Below, one piece after another: positions 44,775 through 53,965 of a DNA stretch of 64,000 bases (within the stretch, counting starts at the first letter, position 1; each line of letters opens with the position of its first letter). The translations under genes and the position numbers were made by a program. The notes under the pieces are model-generated. The model did not search any database. It saw only the letters and a list, made by a program, of their open reading frames with translations, and was not told the DNA's origin. Source of the stretch: an uncultured Pluralibacter sp. (GTDB lineage Bacteria > Pseudomonadota > Gammaproteobacteria > Enterobacterales > Enterobacteriaceae); the NCBI RefSeq assembly GCF_913775985.1, contig NZ_CAJYMB010000059.1, positions 1 to 64,000 of the forward strand. Reading direction: 5' to 3'.

Positions 44775-46256
44775 ATGCATGTGGATTTAAAGTTGATATA
44801 TGTTTTCGATGACAACCTATACCCCGATGATTTCCCAAGAATCGTTAGTCATCAAATTGCGATAAGTCGCCTTAGCACGCTCTCTGAACGAGAGCTAATT
44901 TTGCTATTTTATGGATTTTCCGGGCGTGACAAAATCATGCTCAACGCCGGGGTGAGCCATAAAGGAACAGGCTCAAACTTACGTGGCAAAGTATTTGGTG
45001 CCTTAGAGCGGGGCGAGATCGTCGCTGTGGAAACTTTTCCTGGCCAGCTGGCAACGATAGGGCCTTTTTACGCAGACGAGAAAGGTTCTCTCCAACCCTA
45101 CCAACAGCAGGGTCCCGGCTATCCCATCGACAGAATCATACGCCGCTATGAACAAATGGTCGAAAATTATGGATATCGGGCAAGACCCACCATTTTTCCA
45201 GCTCAAAGACAACAACAGCCATCAATTGTACAAGATATATCTACAACGGCTTCTGGAACAGTAAATCAGAAAAGTGAAATACCCGAGAATTTAACTAAGG
45301 CTCAGCGCTGGCAGCAGCGGAAATATCTTATCGGTCGCGGAGAACGAAGCGTTTATCCCGATGCACAAATTGCGGCAAAGCGCCTGGCGGAAAATAATAT
45401 TGCTGTCGAAAAGGCAAAGCTTGCGCAGAATATTTACGGCGATGGTCAGATAACGAATGCGCTGAAGCCGATGCCGAATGTGCCTGAAGGGTGGCGGGAT
45501 GTGAGTAATGACGAAGGGGTGTTAAAAAGTTTGAATTTGGATAAAGATGTGCTTTTTGATAGACAGGTCGATCCAGATTTTTTAGCTCGAATTTATCAAC
45601 CGGAGAAGGCTGTTTTCGGAGATGACATGAACACAACTCTCGTTTTTAGAGGATCTCGAGCACCAGAACTTACAGAAGGAGTTGGTACTACATTAAATGA
45701 TGTACTTATAAAAGGTGATTTATCTAGAATAAAAAACGTCAATGATTGGTCTAACAACTTTTCGCAAGGAATTGGCGCTGATTCTCCATATTATAAAAAT
45801 GCTGTTTTACTTGGCAGAAGACTACAAAGAGCATCCAATATTGATATTTCTGGTCACTCATTAGGTGGTGGAATGGCGTCAGCAGCATCATTATCAAGCG
45901 GTAAACCAGCCTGGACATTCAATGCTGCCGGATTAAATTCAGGAACTGTAGAAAAGTACGGGGCAAAAATTATTGGCTCGACGGATAACATACAGGCGTA
46001 CCGCGTACAAGGCGAACTTCTCACAAAAATACAGGAAGGTAACACTATTGATGACGTCATTAAAGCTAAAGGCGACATAACTAGCCTAATATTTAAAGAG
46101 GAGCTTTCTATGGCGATCCCCGACGCTGCAGGTATAAAACACACGCTTCCAGGCGGAACCGGTACGATGCTCGACAGACATGGTATAGACCAGACAATAC
46201 AATGTATTGAAGATCAAAAGGATGACGATATTGCCATCATACGGAGTCGTACATGA
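44775..46256 (+). CDS. Lipase/phospholipase effector (class 3 lipase fold)
   Basis: A 493-residue protein without signal peptide. Residues about 280-440 form a class 3 lipase-like alpha/beta hydrolase: TTLVFRGSRAPE (oxyanion strand) and DISGHSLGGGMASAAS, with nucleophile Ser362; an Asp in GSTDN and a late His (IKHTLPGG or DRHGID) could complete the triad. The N-terminal 200 residues are unlike known domains and may serve delivery. The next gene overlaps it and encodes an ankyrin lipoprotein like the Tli immunity proteins of Tle phospholipase effectors. The locus is lower in GC than the neighbours. Confidence 0.8.
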   Translation: MHVDLKLIYVFDDNLYPDDFPRIVSHQIAISRLSTLSERELILLFYGFSGRDKIMLNAGVSHKGTGSNLRGKVFGALERGEIVAVETFPGQLATIGPFYADEKGSLQPYQQQGPGYPIDRIIRRYEQMVENYGYRARPTIFPAQRQQQPSIVQDISTTASGTVNQKSEIPENLTKAQRWQQRKYLIGRGERSVYPDAQIAAKRLAENNIAVEKAKLAQNIYGDGQITNALKPMPNVPEGWRDVSNDEGVLKSLNLDKDVLFDRQVDPDFLARIYQPEKAVFGDDMNTTLVFRGSRAPELTEGVGTTLNDVLIKGDLSRIKNVNDWSNNFSQGIGADSPYYKNAVLLGRRLQRASNIDISGHSLGGGMASAASLSSGKPAWTFNAAGLNSGTVEKYGAKIIGSTDNIQAYRVQGELLTKIQEGNTIDDVIKAKGDITSLIFKEELSMAIPDAAGIKHTLPGGTGTMLDRHGIDQTIQCIEDQKDDDIAIIRSRT

Positions 46257-47026
46257 AGAGTATCATACTGGCAACAGTGATCCTTATATCGGCATTTTTT
46301 CTACATGGGTGCAAAAAAAATATGGATTATGAACCAAGTGACTTTTTTGAAGGAAAGCAGCTTAAAATCGCTGAAGCGATCTATGATGGTAATGAAGAAG
46401 ACCTACGAAAAAGCCTTCCTTTAATCAGCAAGGACGAGCTAAATAGACCAGCTAAAGCAGAGATGACGCTGCTTTTTTGGTCTATGATGGCAACTTTTAA
46501 CGATAATGCCACTCCTAACAGACTACATATAATAACTGACCTTATACAGGCAGGAGCGGACCCATTACAGCCACAACCTAAGGTCCCCGGGAGTCCGGCC
46601 GAGTTTGCGATGAAAAGCGACAAGGATATATGGATAAAAGCTATGTTAGAGGGTGGATTATCTCCCGATTCGAGAGATAAAATACATCATAAGCCTATAA
46701 TTTTTAGAAGTATTATGGCTAAAAACACTCAAACACTAAAAACTGTTCTTGATTATGGTGCAAATATTAATATTCAGGATCCATTAGGTGATACCGTATT
46801 AATTGACGCAATGTATGCTCAGTCGTATGACCACGTTATTTTACTTTTACAAAGAGGTGCCGACAGCAGTATTGCAGGTAACCTCGGTTGGACTATGGGT
46901 AATCAGCTACAGCGCGATCTTGATGAGGGTATCGGCAACAGCGAGGATCGTAAAAAGCTCGAGACCATCAAAACACTATTGATAAAAAACGGCGGTGAGT
47001 GGCCACCAAAACCAGTCAGAAAATAG
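46253..47026 (+). CDS. Ankyrin-repeat lipoprotein, Tli-type immunity protein (copy 1)
   Basis: A 257-residue lipoprotein: hydrophobic signal followed by lipobox LHGC (Cys20). The mature protein has several ankyrin repeats (for example ITDLIQAGADPL, LKTVLDYGANINIQD and VILLLQRGADSS). It overlaps the lipase stop by four bases (ATGA). Ankyrin lipoproteins called Tli protect Enterobacter cells from the Tle phospholipase. An internal Met just after the lipobox (KKNMDYEP) could yield a cytosolic form as reported for Tli, but this is inference. Confidence 0.82.
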   Translation: MKSIILATVILISAFFLHGCKKNMDYEPSDFFEGKQLKIAEAIYDGNEEDLRKSLPLISKDELNRPAKAEMTLLFWSMMATFNDNATPNRLHIITDLIQAGADPLQPQPKVPGSPAEFAMKSDKDIWIKAMLEGGLSPDSRDKIHHKPIIFRSIMAKNTQTLKTVLDYGANINIQDPLGDTVLIDAMYAQSYDHVILLLQRGADSSIAGNLGWTMGNQLQRDLDEGIGNSEDRKKLETIKTLLIKNGGEWPPKPVRK

Positions 47027-47170
47027 TGTTCACGCCGGGATCATAGCTCTCCGGCGCTACGAACAAAACTATTTTATAAAAAGCACTTAGTACTCACTCC
47101 AACTATAATTCAATCAACAGCAATAGCCGCCAGGAAATGATGATAATTCCACCGCCACTGAGATTAAAGT

Positions 47171-47944
47171 ATGAGTAGTTCAATCACTAAAGTAGTCATC
47201 ATCATGGTGATTTTTATTCTCTTTGGCTGCAAAAAGAACATGGATTATGAACCTGAAGATTTTTTCGAAGGTAGACAGCTTGAAATTGCCAAAGCCATAT
47301 ACGAGGGTGACGAAAAAAATTTATTAAAAATACTGCCTCTAATTCGTAAAGAGGAACTCAATAAACCCGCAAAAGCCGAGATGACGCTGCTTTTTTGGGC
47401 AATGATGGCGGCCTCGGGTGATGAAGTTCCTCCTGTAAGGGCGCATATAATAACCGATCTGGTACAAGCGGGGGCCGATCCACTTCAGCCTCAACCCAAT
47501 ACTCCCGGAAGCCCGGCTGAGATTGCTGTAAAAAATGATAACGCTATATGGATTAAAGCTATGTTAGAGGGCGGTCTGTCGCCAGATGCCAGAGACAAGA
47601 GGCACAATGAAGCCATTATATTTAAAAGCGTATTTGCAAAAAATATGGACACCCTGAAAACACTCCTTGATTACGGTGCCGATATCAATGTCAGAGACGC
47701 TTTAGGAGAAACCGTTTTGATCAGCGCGCTGGATGCTCAGTCCTACGATCATGTCATATTACTTTTACAGCGCGGGGCCGACAGCAGTATAAAAGGCAAT
47801 CTCGGCTGGACGATGGGCAATCAGCTGCAGCGCGATCTCGATCAAAGCACTGGCGACGGCGACGATCGGAAAAAACTGGCGTTGATAAAAGCGCTGTTAA
47901 TCAAAAACGGCGGCGAGTGGCCGCCGCGGCCGGTGAAAAAATAG
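47171..47944 (+). CDS. Ankyrin-repeat lipoprotein, immunity paralogue (copy 2)
   Basis: A 257-residue paralogue of the preceding gene, equal in length and identical over long stretches (KKNMDYEP, SYDHVILLLQRGADSS, LGWTMGNQLQRDLD), with lipobox LFGC. The N-terminal signal and several repeat surfaces differ. It has no lipase gene of its own, so it is an orphan immunity gene, either from duplication or from an exchanged effector, and may cover a different lipase variant. GC is higher than in copy 1. Confidence 0.8.
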   Translation: MSSSITKVVIIMVIFILFGCKKNMDYEPEDFFEGRQLEIAKAIYEGDEKNLLKILPLIRKEELNKPAKAEMTLLFWAMMAASGDEVPPVRAHIITDLVQAGADPLQPQPNTPGSPAEIAVKNDNAIWIKAMLEGGLSPDARDKRHNEAIIFKSVFAKNMDTLKTLLDYGADINVRDALGETVLISALDAQSYDHVILLLQRGADSSIKGNLGWTMGNQLQRDLDQSTGDGDDRKKLALIKALLIKNGGEWPPRPVKK

Positions 47945-48008
47945 CGCGGCGCTTTTACGCTAGGGAAAATTGAACGTAATGCCGTGAACCTTCTATCCCG
48001 CACAACAA

Positions 48009-48033
48009 AAAACCGACGTCCTCCGTCGGTTTT
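48009..48033. terminator. Bidirectional terminator
   Basis: AAAACCGACG-TCCTC-CGTCGGTTTT forms a ten-base stem with A and T flanks on the two sides. It lies between the convergent immunity gene and cold-shock-domain gene and can stop transcription in both directions. Confidence 0.88.
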
Positions 48034-48098
48034 CGCTTATGCGCAGCTCAATAACTGCTTAGAAGCAGGCAGCATCGCCGTTTCGCGGCCTCGCTAAA

Positions 48099-48575
48099 TC
48101 ACACCTTCAGCAGCTTCACCGTCGCATCAATATCTATCTCGTCGGCGGTGAAAATATGCGTCGTGCCGTGAAAAGTGGTTACCGCCAGCTTTCTCAGCGT
48201 GCGCGTTGCTTGCGGCTCGGAGGAAGCCTTCGGCTTGATGCTGTTCATCAGCAGCCCTACGGAGAGCACCGTGTTCTCTTTATCAATATGGCTATCGGCG
48301 GGAACGTCTTCGCTGTAGACCACGTAAGATTTGATGGCGGTGAGCTTCAGGCGCTCGCCCGCGATGTAGAGATACTTGCTCTCGGGGATAACCTTCACCG
48401 CATAGGCCGACAGGCCTTTGGTGTTGGTAGTGGGTTCAAAGGTCACGGCAGCATCTTTCTTGATGAGATCGGGATTGGCGACCTTGATGACGTGAAAATA
48501 GCGATTGTCGCCGTTTTCATCTTTGATGAAGCCAAACCCTTTTTCCTGAAACCACGTGACGATCGTACCGTTCAT
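48099..48575 (-). CDS. Cold-shock-domain protein with C-terminal extension
   Basis: A 158-residue protein. The first 65 residues are a cold-shock OB domain (GTIVTWFQEKGFGFIKDENG and RYFHVIKV for RNP1 and RNP2). The rest is an uncharacterised beta-rich extension (YLYIAGERLKLTAIKSY, TTFHGTTHIFTADEID). Binding to single-stranded RNA or DNA is likely; its target is unknown. It is transcribed alone. Confidence 0.85.
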   Translation of the reverse strand: MNGTIVTWFQEKGFGFIKDENGDNRYFHVIKVANPDLIKKDAAVTFEPTTNTKGLSAYAVKVIPESKYLYIAGERLKLTAIKSYVVYSEDVPADSHIDKENTVLSVGLLMNSIKPKASSEPQATRTLRKLAVTTFHGTTHIFTADEIDIDATVKLLKV

Positions 48576-48776
48576 TGCTTTTACCGTTTGATTAAATATT
48601 GCACAGATTGCTTTTTGCAGGGGGAGTGTAATGCAGAACGCGGCAGAAGGCTATGCGTTTGGGCGCTGGCGTAGCGAGCGCGCCCACAAACCTTAAGGTG
48701 CAGGCTCACTCCGGACGCGGTTATGCGGTATATTAGCGCTATCTCGTTCCTCATTTCGTAACAGGTAATACCAACC

Positions 48777-49124
48777 ATGGCTCTGATCCCTAAAAACTAT
48801 GCCCGCCTTGAAAGCGGCTACCGCGAAAAAGCCCTCAAGATTTATCCGTGGGTCTGCGGACGCTGCTCGCGCGAGTTTGTCTATTCCAACCTGCGCGAAC
48901 TGACTGTTCACCACATCGATCACGACCACACCAACAATCCGGAAGACGGCAGCAACTGGGAACTTCTTTGCCTGTACTGTCACGATCACGAACACTCCAA
49001 ATACACCGAAGCCGATCAGTACGGCACCCGGGTGGTTGCCGGGGAAGATGCGCAGAAAGATGTCGGCGAAGCGACCTATAACCCGTTTGCCGATTTGAAG
49101 GCGATGCTGAATAAGAAGAAGTAG
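48777..49124 (+). CDS. yajD: HNH nuclease-family protein YajD
   Basis: A 115-residue HNH protein almost identical to E. coli YajD (IPKNYARLESGYREKALKIY start). Two CxxC pairs (CGRC and CLYC) bind zinc and the HNH motif is LTVHHIDHDHTNNP...CHDHEH. A nuclease activity is expected from the fold, but the cellular role is not established. It is a single gene and probably core genome. Confidence 0.95.
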   Translation: MALIPKNYARLESGYREKALKIYPWVCGRCSREFVYSNLRELTVHHIDHDHTNNPEDGSNWELLCLYCHDHEHSKYTEADQYGTRVVAGEDAQKDVGEATYNPFADLKAMLNKKK

Positions 49125-49163
49125 CGGCAATTATTTTTTTCCCGGCACAGGGAATGCTAAAGG

Positions 49164-49184
49164 TGTCGCTCAGTCTGAGCGACA
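49164..49184. terminator. Inverted repeat after yajD
   Basis: TGTCGCTCAG-T-CTGAGCGACA is a near-perfect inverted repeat 40 bases after the yajD stop. Without a T run it is only a possible terminator. Confidence 0.45.
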
Positions 49185-49245
49185 TTACAGTGTAATTTAG
49201 AATTAATATAAAGAGCATCCTTCACTTTAACAGGGGTAATACCAT

Positions 49246-49482
49246 ATGAAAGTCGTTCGTCACCTTTTGTATTTTATCCTGGTAATAACTATTTTAATAC
49301 CTACCCTTCCGGATAAATTAATTACGGCTATCATTAATAACATCGAAATTCACGGTGATGGAGAAGACGCCTTAAACAAATTTGAATTTATAAGCCTGCT
49401 TATAAAGTTATGCCTCTCAGCACTCATGTCATTGACAGTCCTTTATTTGATAAATCGACATCGCCGTAACAAAAGAAAATGA
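49246..49482 (+). CDS. Small membrane protein of unknown function
   Basis: A 78-residue protein with two hydrophobic helices (LLYFILVITILIP and LLIKLCLSALMSLTVLYLI) around a short acidic loop, and a basic tail (NRHRRNKRK) that places the C-terminus in the cytoplasm. CAGGGG precedes the ATG. No family is recognised. It is AT-rich compared with the neighbours. Confidence 0.65.
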   Translation: MKVVRHLLYFILVITILIPTLPDKLITAIINNIEIHGDGEDALNKFEFISLLIKLCLSALMSLTVLYLINRHRRNKRK

Positions 49483-49622
49483 GATCGTAGATTCAGACAG
49501 AGGCAAACGCCCTTCTCCAGATAACGCTTAATACCACACGGGGCAAGCTTTACCCCATGTCTCGTCTCAGCGGCCCGCCCTCCCCGCAGGCCGCCCAACA
49601 TCACCTTTTCCTGATACAGCGC

Positions 49623-51410
49623 CTATGCGCCAATCCCGTCCAGCCACTTCGCCAGTTCTTCAACGCTCTGCCCAACCGAGGCGCGAGCGACCGGACGGGC
49701 GTTTTCGATAACCAGCAGCGCCGGCAGGCCGCGTACGCCGAGCGATGTTGCCAGCTCCTGATTGTGGTCCGCATCGAGATAGCGGGTGTCGAGTTCCGCC
49801 GTTCTGGCGCTAATCTCGTCAAGCGACAGCTGCTGCCAGAGTCTGCGGCAGTGTATGCAGCGCTCCGCCCCCACGAACAGCAGGATCGGACGCTCGCTGA
49901 CCAGCTCGCCCTCCTTGCTCAGGGTGCGAAAGCCGCTCTCCGCTACCCGAAACAGCTTCGGACTGCGCAGCAGGGTGTCATTGTCGGTGGCCACGCACAG
50001 CGCATCGAGGCTGACGGCGTAGGGCTGCACCCCCGCCACCCGCACCACGCTCTGCGCCGGGGCCAAAGGCGCGGCGCCGGGCTGGCGCAGGGTCCGCACG
50101 TCCACCGGCACGACCGGCGTCTCCTGCGGCTGCGGCAGCTGGGGGATCCAGCCATAGGGAACGCGGTAGGCGCGGTACACCAAATTGGTGTTGAGCGACG
50201 CGCCCCAGAACGGGGAAATATACTCCCAGACGATCTCGTGATCCCGGGTGACCTCAAACACGCGGCCGTTCGAACCTTCGTTAATCAGGGTGTTGCCGTT
50301 CTCCAGCCGCTGGGCGTTGCTGATATAGGGGCTGTAAAAGCGATAGGAGTCAGTGGGCTGCGGCACGTTGGCCTCGTAAGGCGAATAGCGCCACTCAATA
50401 TCGAGGGTCAGCGGGTTGATCTCCAGGATCCGCGAATAATCCCGCCAGGCGTTTTTCACCCCGTCCGGGGATGCCGGATTGGGCGCGCCGTAGCCGGCCC
50501 AGCCGCCGTTATCGAAAATCAGAATATTGCCCGCGCCGGGCAGGCCCTGGGGGATCATGTGCGCGTGATGCTGGCCGATGATCCAACCGATGTGTTTTAG
50601 CTCCGGCTTGCTGTAGTCCGGGCCCAGCTGCCAGACGATGTTGCCGCTGCGCTTGTCGATAATGGCGATGATGTTCGACTCGCGCGCGTCCCAGATAATG
50701 TTATCGGGATGGAAGCGCTGGTCGCCGGCGTCGTACCATTTATTGGGCCCGAGCGCCGACATCGAATTGATGTGCATCCAGTCGCCCATGCCGCCGCCGC
50801 TGGCGCGCAGGTTGGGGTTGTTGTGCAGCGCCGTGCGGGCCGCGTCGTCAAAACCGAGTTCGTGGAAATGATCGCTGCAGCGCCACTCCCACACCACGTT
50901 GCCCTGCCAGTCGACTTCAATAATGGTGTCGTCCAGCAGCAGCTTGTCGGAGATGGCCTCGTTAACCAGATTCGCGTGGGCGAGGATCAGCGTATTGCCG
51001 CCCTCCACCTGCGGTTCAAGGCCCGGGGCATAGTAGCCCACCGGGTTACCGGCGCGCTGGTAATCGTGGTGCGCGCGGGCCATCCAGCGGGTTTCGTATC
51101 CCGGATCGCTGACCTGCTCGTAGCGGTCAAATTTCCAGGTCACGTTGCCCTCCCAGTCCACCTGAATCAGGTCGAGCATGTCCTGCATGCCGTAGCGCGG
51201 ATCCCGCTGGCCGCTGTGGCCGAGGATCGATCCGCCGGGCAATATTTTATTGGGAAAGCCGTGCAGTTCGGGCCATTCGCGCACAACATTGCCGTTCATG
51301 TCGACCAGCACGGCGCCGCGCTCCACGGCCTGAAAAAGGGTGTAACCGCTCCACGCGCGCGCGGGATCGTAAAGCGTGGTGCCGGTTGGATAGACGGAAG
51401 GATGTCCCAT
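49623..51410 (-). CDS. Arylsulfotransferase-like protein fused to a thioredoxin domain
   Basis: A 595-residue protein. Residues 1 to about 430 form a beta-propeller of the arylsulfate sulfotransferase (ASST) type, with repeated blade motifs (WEGNVTWKF, WQGNVVWEW, SGNIVWQLG) and His-rich segments (ARAHHDY, MHINSM, GQHHAHMIP) where ASST has its catalytic His. Residues about 490-595 form a thioredoxin domain with CIHC as the redox motif. There is no signal peptide, although ASST enzymes are usually periplasmic. It ends an operon with a sulfonate-type ABC importer, so it probably handles imported aryl sulfate esters. Confidence 0.83.
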   Translation of the reverse strand: MGHPSVYPTGTTLYDPARAWSGYTLFQAVERGAVLVDMNGNVVREWPELHGFPNKILPGGSILGHSGQRDPRYGMQDMLDLIQVDWEGNVTWKFDRYEQVSDPGYETRWMARAHHDYQRAGNPVGYYAPGLEPQVEGGNTLILAHANLVNEAISDKLLLDDTIIEVDWQGNVVWEWRCSDHFHELGFDDAARTALHNNPNLRASGGGMGDWMHINSMSALGPNKWYDAGDQRFHPDNIIWDARESNIIAIIDKRSGNIVWQLGPDYSKPELKHIGWIIGQHHAHMIPQGLPGAGNILIFDNGGWAGYGAPNPASPDGVKNAWRDYSRILEINPLTLDIEWRYSPYEANVPQPTDSYRFYSPYISNAQRLENGNTLINEGSNGRVFEVTRDHEIVWEYISPFWGASLNTNLVYRAYRVPYGWIPQLPQPQETPVVPVDVRTLRQPGAAPLAPAQSVVRVAGVQPYAVSLDALCVATDNDTLLRSPKLFRVAESGFRTLSKEGELVSERPILLFVGAERCIHCRRLWQQLSLDEISARTAELDTRYLDADHNQELATSLGVRGLPALLVIENARPVARASVGQSVEELAKWLDGIGA

Positions 51411-51434
51411 CGTATTGCTCCTGTAATGAAAGAA

Positions 51435-52178
51435 TCAGAATGTGGTAATCAGGTCGCGAATGTGGCGGCAGGCCGCGGTAAATGCGGCATCGTCGCGCTG
51501 GCGCGGATGGGGAAGCGCGAGGCTCACCACGTCGCGTATCTGCCCGGGCCGCGGTGAGAGCACCACCACCCGGTCGGCCAGCGCCACCGCCTCTTCGACA
51601 TCGTGGGTCACCAGCAGGGTGGTGGTGCCCTCATGCTGGTGAATGTGCAGCAGCGCCTGCTGCAGGGTATGGCGCGTCAGGGCGTCCAGCGCGCCGAAGG
51701 GCTCGTCCAGCATCAGGATTTGCGGGCGGGCGACGAGGCTTCGGGCAATCGCCACCCGCTGGGCCATGCCGCCGGAGAGCTGCGCGGGCAGCGCGTCGGC
51801 AAAGCCCGCCAGCTGTACGCGATCCAGCATCGACCGCGCCCGCTGGCGCTTCTCCGCCCGGCCGAGGGGCGAATTGGCCAGCCCAAGAATCACGTTGTCG
51901 ATAACCCTGAGCCACGGAAACAGACGCGGCTCCTGAAAGACCATGCCGCTGGCCTGGCCCACGCCGGTCACCGGCTCGCCGTTGATCAAAATCTCGCCGC
52001 GGGTGGGCGACTCCAGGCCGGCGAGCATCCGCAGCAGCGTCGATTTACCGCATCCGCTGCTGCCCACCAGCGCCACCAGCTCGCCGGTGGCAATATCCAG
52101 ACTGAAATTTTGCAGGGCCGTCACCTGCTGCCAGGTTTTACGCACCTGCTGAAAAGAGACCCGTGGGGAAGAGATCAT
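51435..52178 (-). CDS. ABC transporter ATP-binding protein (SsuB/TauB type)
   Basis: A 247-residue ATPase with Walker A GSSGCGKST, signature LSGGMAQR, Walker B LMLDEPFGALD and the His switch in VTHDVEEA. The type fits importers of nitrate, taurine and sulfonates. It overlaps the permease stop by four bases. With the permease and the separate binding protein it forms an importer, probably for sulfonates or sulfate esters. Confidence 0.9.
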   Translation of the reverse strand: MISSPRVSFQQVRKTWQQVTALQNFSLDIATGELVALVGSSGCGKSTLLRMLAGLESPTRGEILINGEPVTGVGQASGMVFQEPRLFPWLRVIDNVILGLANSPLGRAEKRQRARSMLDRVQLAGFADALPAQLSGGMAQRVAIARSLVARPQILMLDEPFGALDALTRHTLQQALLHIHQHEGTTTLLVTHDVEEAVALADRVVVLSPRPGQIRDVVSLALPHPRQRDDAAFTAACRHIRDLITTF

Positions 52179-53743
52179 GATGGCTCCTGATAGCGCCAGC
52201 GGGTGGCGCGGATTTCCAGTAAACGTCCGGCCTTATCCAGCGCGGCACCGGTGATGCCGACCAGCACCATCCCGCACAGAATGGTGGGCATATCCAGCAG
52301 CTGCTGGGCGTTGATCATCAGGCTGCCGATCCCCGTCCCGGAGGCCATAAAATATTCCGCGCCGATATTGCCCAGCCACGCGTAAATCAGCGCCAGCCGC
52401 AGCCCGGCAAAAATGCCCGGCGCGGCCCCGGGCAGAATAAGCCTGCGCAGCCGCGTCAGGCCGCGCAGGCGCAGCACGCTGGCGACTTCATCAAGCTGCG
52501 GGCTGCGCTGGTGAACCGCCTGCAGCGTGCTGAAAAACATCGGGAACCAGGCCGCGAGGGCGATAAACACTATCTTGCCGCCGCTGTCGTTGCCGACCCA
52601 CGCGGTGAGCAGCGGCAGCCAGGCAAACAGCGCAATGTGGCGCAGCACGTTGAGCGTCGGCGTGAAGATCTGCCCGGCGCGGGGCCGCAGGGCCAGCAGC
52701 AGGCCGCCGATCAGGCCGGCGATAATGCCCGCCGCGCCGCCAACGGCGGTTCGCCCCAGGCTCGCCAGCATGGCGACGGTCAGCTCGCCGCTCATTACGC
52801 CGTCGACGGTGCGCCGGGCTACCGCCAGCGGGGAGGAGAACAGCGCCGGGTCGATCCAGCCCCGATAGCTGGCGAGCTGCCACAGCCCCAGCAGCAGTGC
52901 CGGCAGCACCAGCCCCTGCCAGCCGGCACGCGCTAGCGCGGGCAGCCGTCCGGCGACGGGCTGTGGCCAGTAAACCAGCCGGGAATACGCCTGACCGGCG
53001 GCCCACTCCATCACCATGCCGCTGACGCCCACTACCGCAATGGTGACGAAGACAATATCCAGCTGGAACAGCTGGCGGCCCCAGACCATCAGGTAGCCAA
53101 TCCCCTGCGAGGAAGCCAGCAGCTCGACCACGATCAGCGACACCCACGCCTGGGACAGCGCCAGCCGCAGGCCGGTAAACCAGTGCGGCAGGCCCGCGGG
53201 AATGGTCAGCCAGCGCAGCCGCTGCCAGCGGGAGAAGCGCATCACCTGCCCCACCTCGCCCAGCGCGGGCGGCACGCTGGCCACCGCCAGCTGGGTATTA
53301 AGCGTGACCGGTACGAGAGTAGTTTTGACAATAACCGCCAGCTTCAGGCCGTCATCAATGCCGAAAATCACCATAAACAGCGGGATCCAGCCCAGGGTTG
53401 GGATCTGCGCCAGCGCGTAAAACAGCGGCTCTGCCCGCCGGGCGGCGCCCGGCATCAGGCCGAACAGCGCGCCGAGCAGCGTGCCGGCGGTTGCTCCCAG
53501 CAGCAAACCCGGCAGCAGGTGCCCGAGGCTGTACAGCCACTGATCGATCAGATCGCCGTGAAGCAGGGAGAGTGCGGTGCGCGCCACCCGGGACGGCGCC
53601 GGCAGGATTTGCGCCGGCATCCACCCGGCGCGGGCGGCGATGTACCACAGCACCAGCAGCAGCGAGGGCAGCAGCCACGGCCAGCCGTAAAGCGGCCGTC
53701 GGGGCCTGGGCGAAAGGGGCATATTCAAAATCGTCTGCGACAT
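52175..53743 (-). CDS. ABC transporter permease, tandem duplicated (double-length)
   Basis: A 522-residue membrane protein made of two SsuC/TauC-type permease halves. Each half has the EAA-loop type segment: GEVGQVMRFSRWQRLRWLTIP in the first and VASVLRLRGLTRLRRLILPG in the second. Normal SsuC has about 260 residues, so this is an intragenic fusion that supplies both transmembrane partners. AtsB of the Pseudomonas sulfate-ester importer is, as I recall, of similar double size. It is the first gene of the leftward operon. Confidence 0.85.
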   Translation of the reverse strand: MSQTILNMPLSPRPRRPLYGWPWLLPSLLLVLWYIAARAGWMPAQILPAPSRVARTALSLLHGDLIDQWLYSLGHLLPGLLLGATAGTLLGALFGLMPGAARRAEPLFYALAQIPTLGWIPLFMVIFGIDDGLKLAVIVKTTLVPVTLNTQLAVASVPPALGEVGQVMRFSRWQRLRWLTIPAGLPHWFTGLRLALSQAWVSLIVVELLASSQGIGYLMVWGRQLFQLDIVFVTIAVVGVSGMVMEWAAGQAYSRLVYWPQPVAGRLPALARAGWQGLVLPALLLGLWQLASYRGWIDPALFSSPLAVARRTVDGVMSGELTVAMLASLGRTAVGGAAGIIAGLIGGLLLALRPRAGQIFTPTLNVLRHIALFAWLPLLTAWVGNDSGGKIVFIALAAWFPMFFSTLQAVHQRSPQLDEVASVLRLRGLTRLRRLILPGAAPGIFAGLRLALIYAWLGNIGAEYFMASGTGIGSLMINAQQLLDMPTILCGMVLVGITGAALDKAGRLLEIRATRWRYQEPS

Positions 53744-53965
53744 AGCGGCTCACATTCGGGGAACTGTGTCGCTATCAAACCCCGCCTTTGCCCTCGCCGC
53801 CATTGCGTTGGAGGAATAATCCCGATGCAGAAAATGCATTCGGGCCCGCTGCGGCTGCGGGCTCTGATTTAGCTTTTTTTCAATTTTGCTTCGCCAATAA
53901 AAGCATTTAACAGCCGGTCCGGACGCTGATTAGGGTGAGGAAAAAACTCAGTGGAGCAGTCAGTT

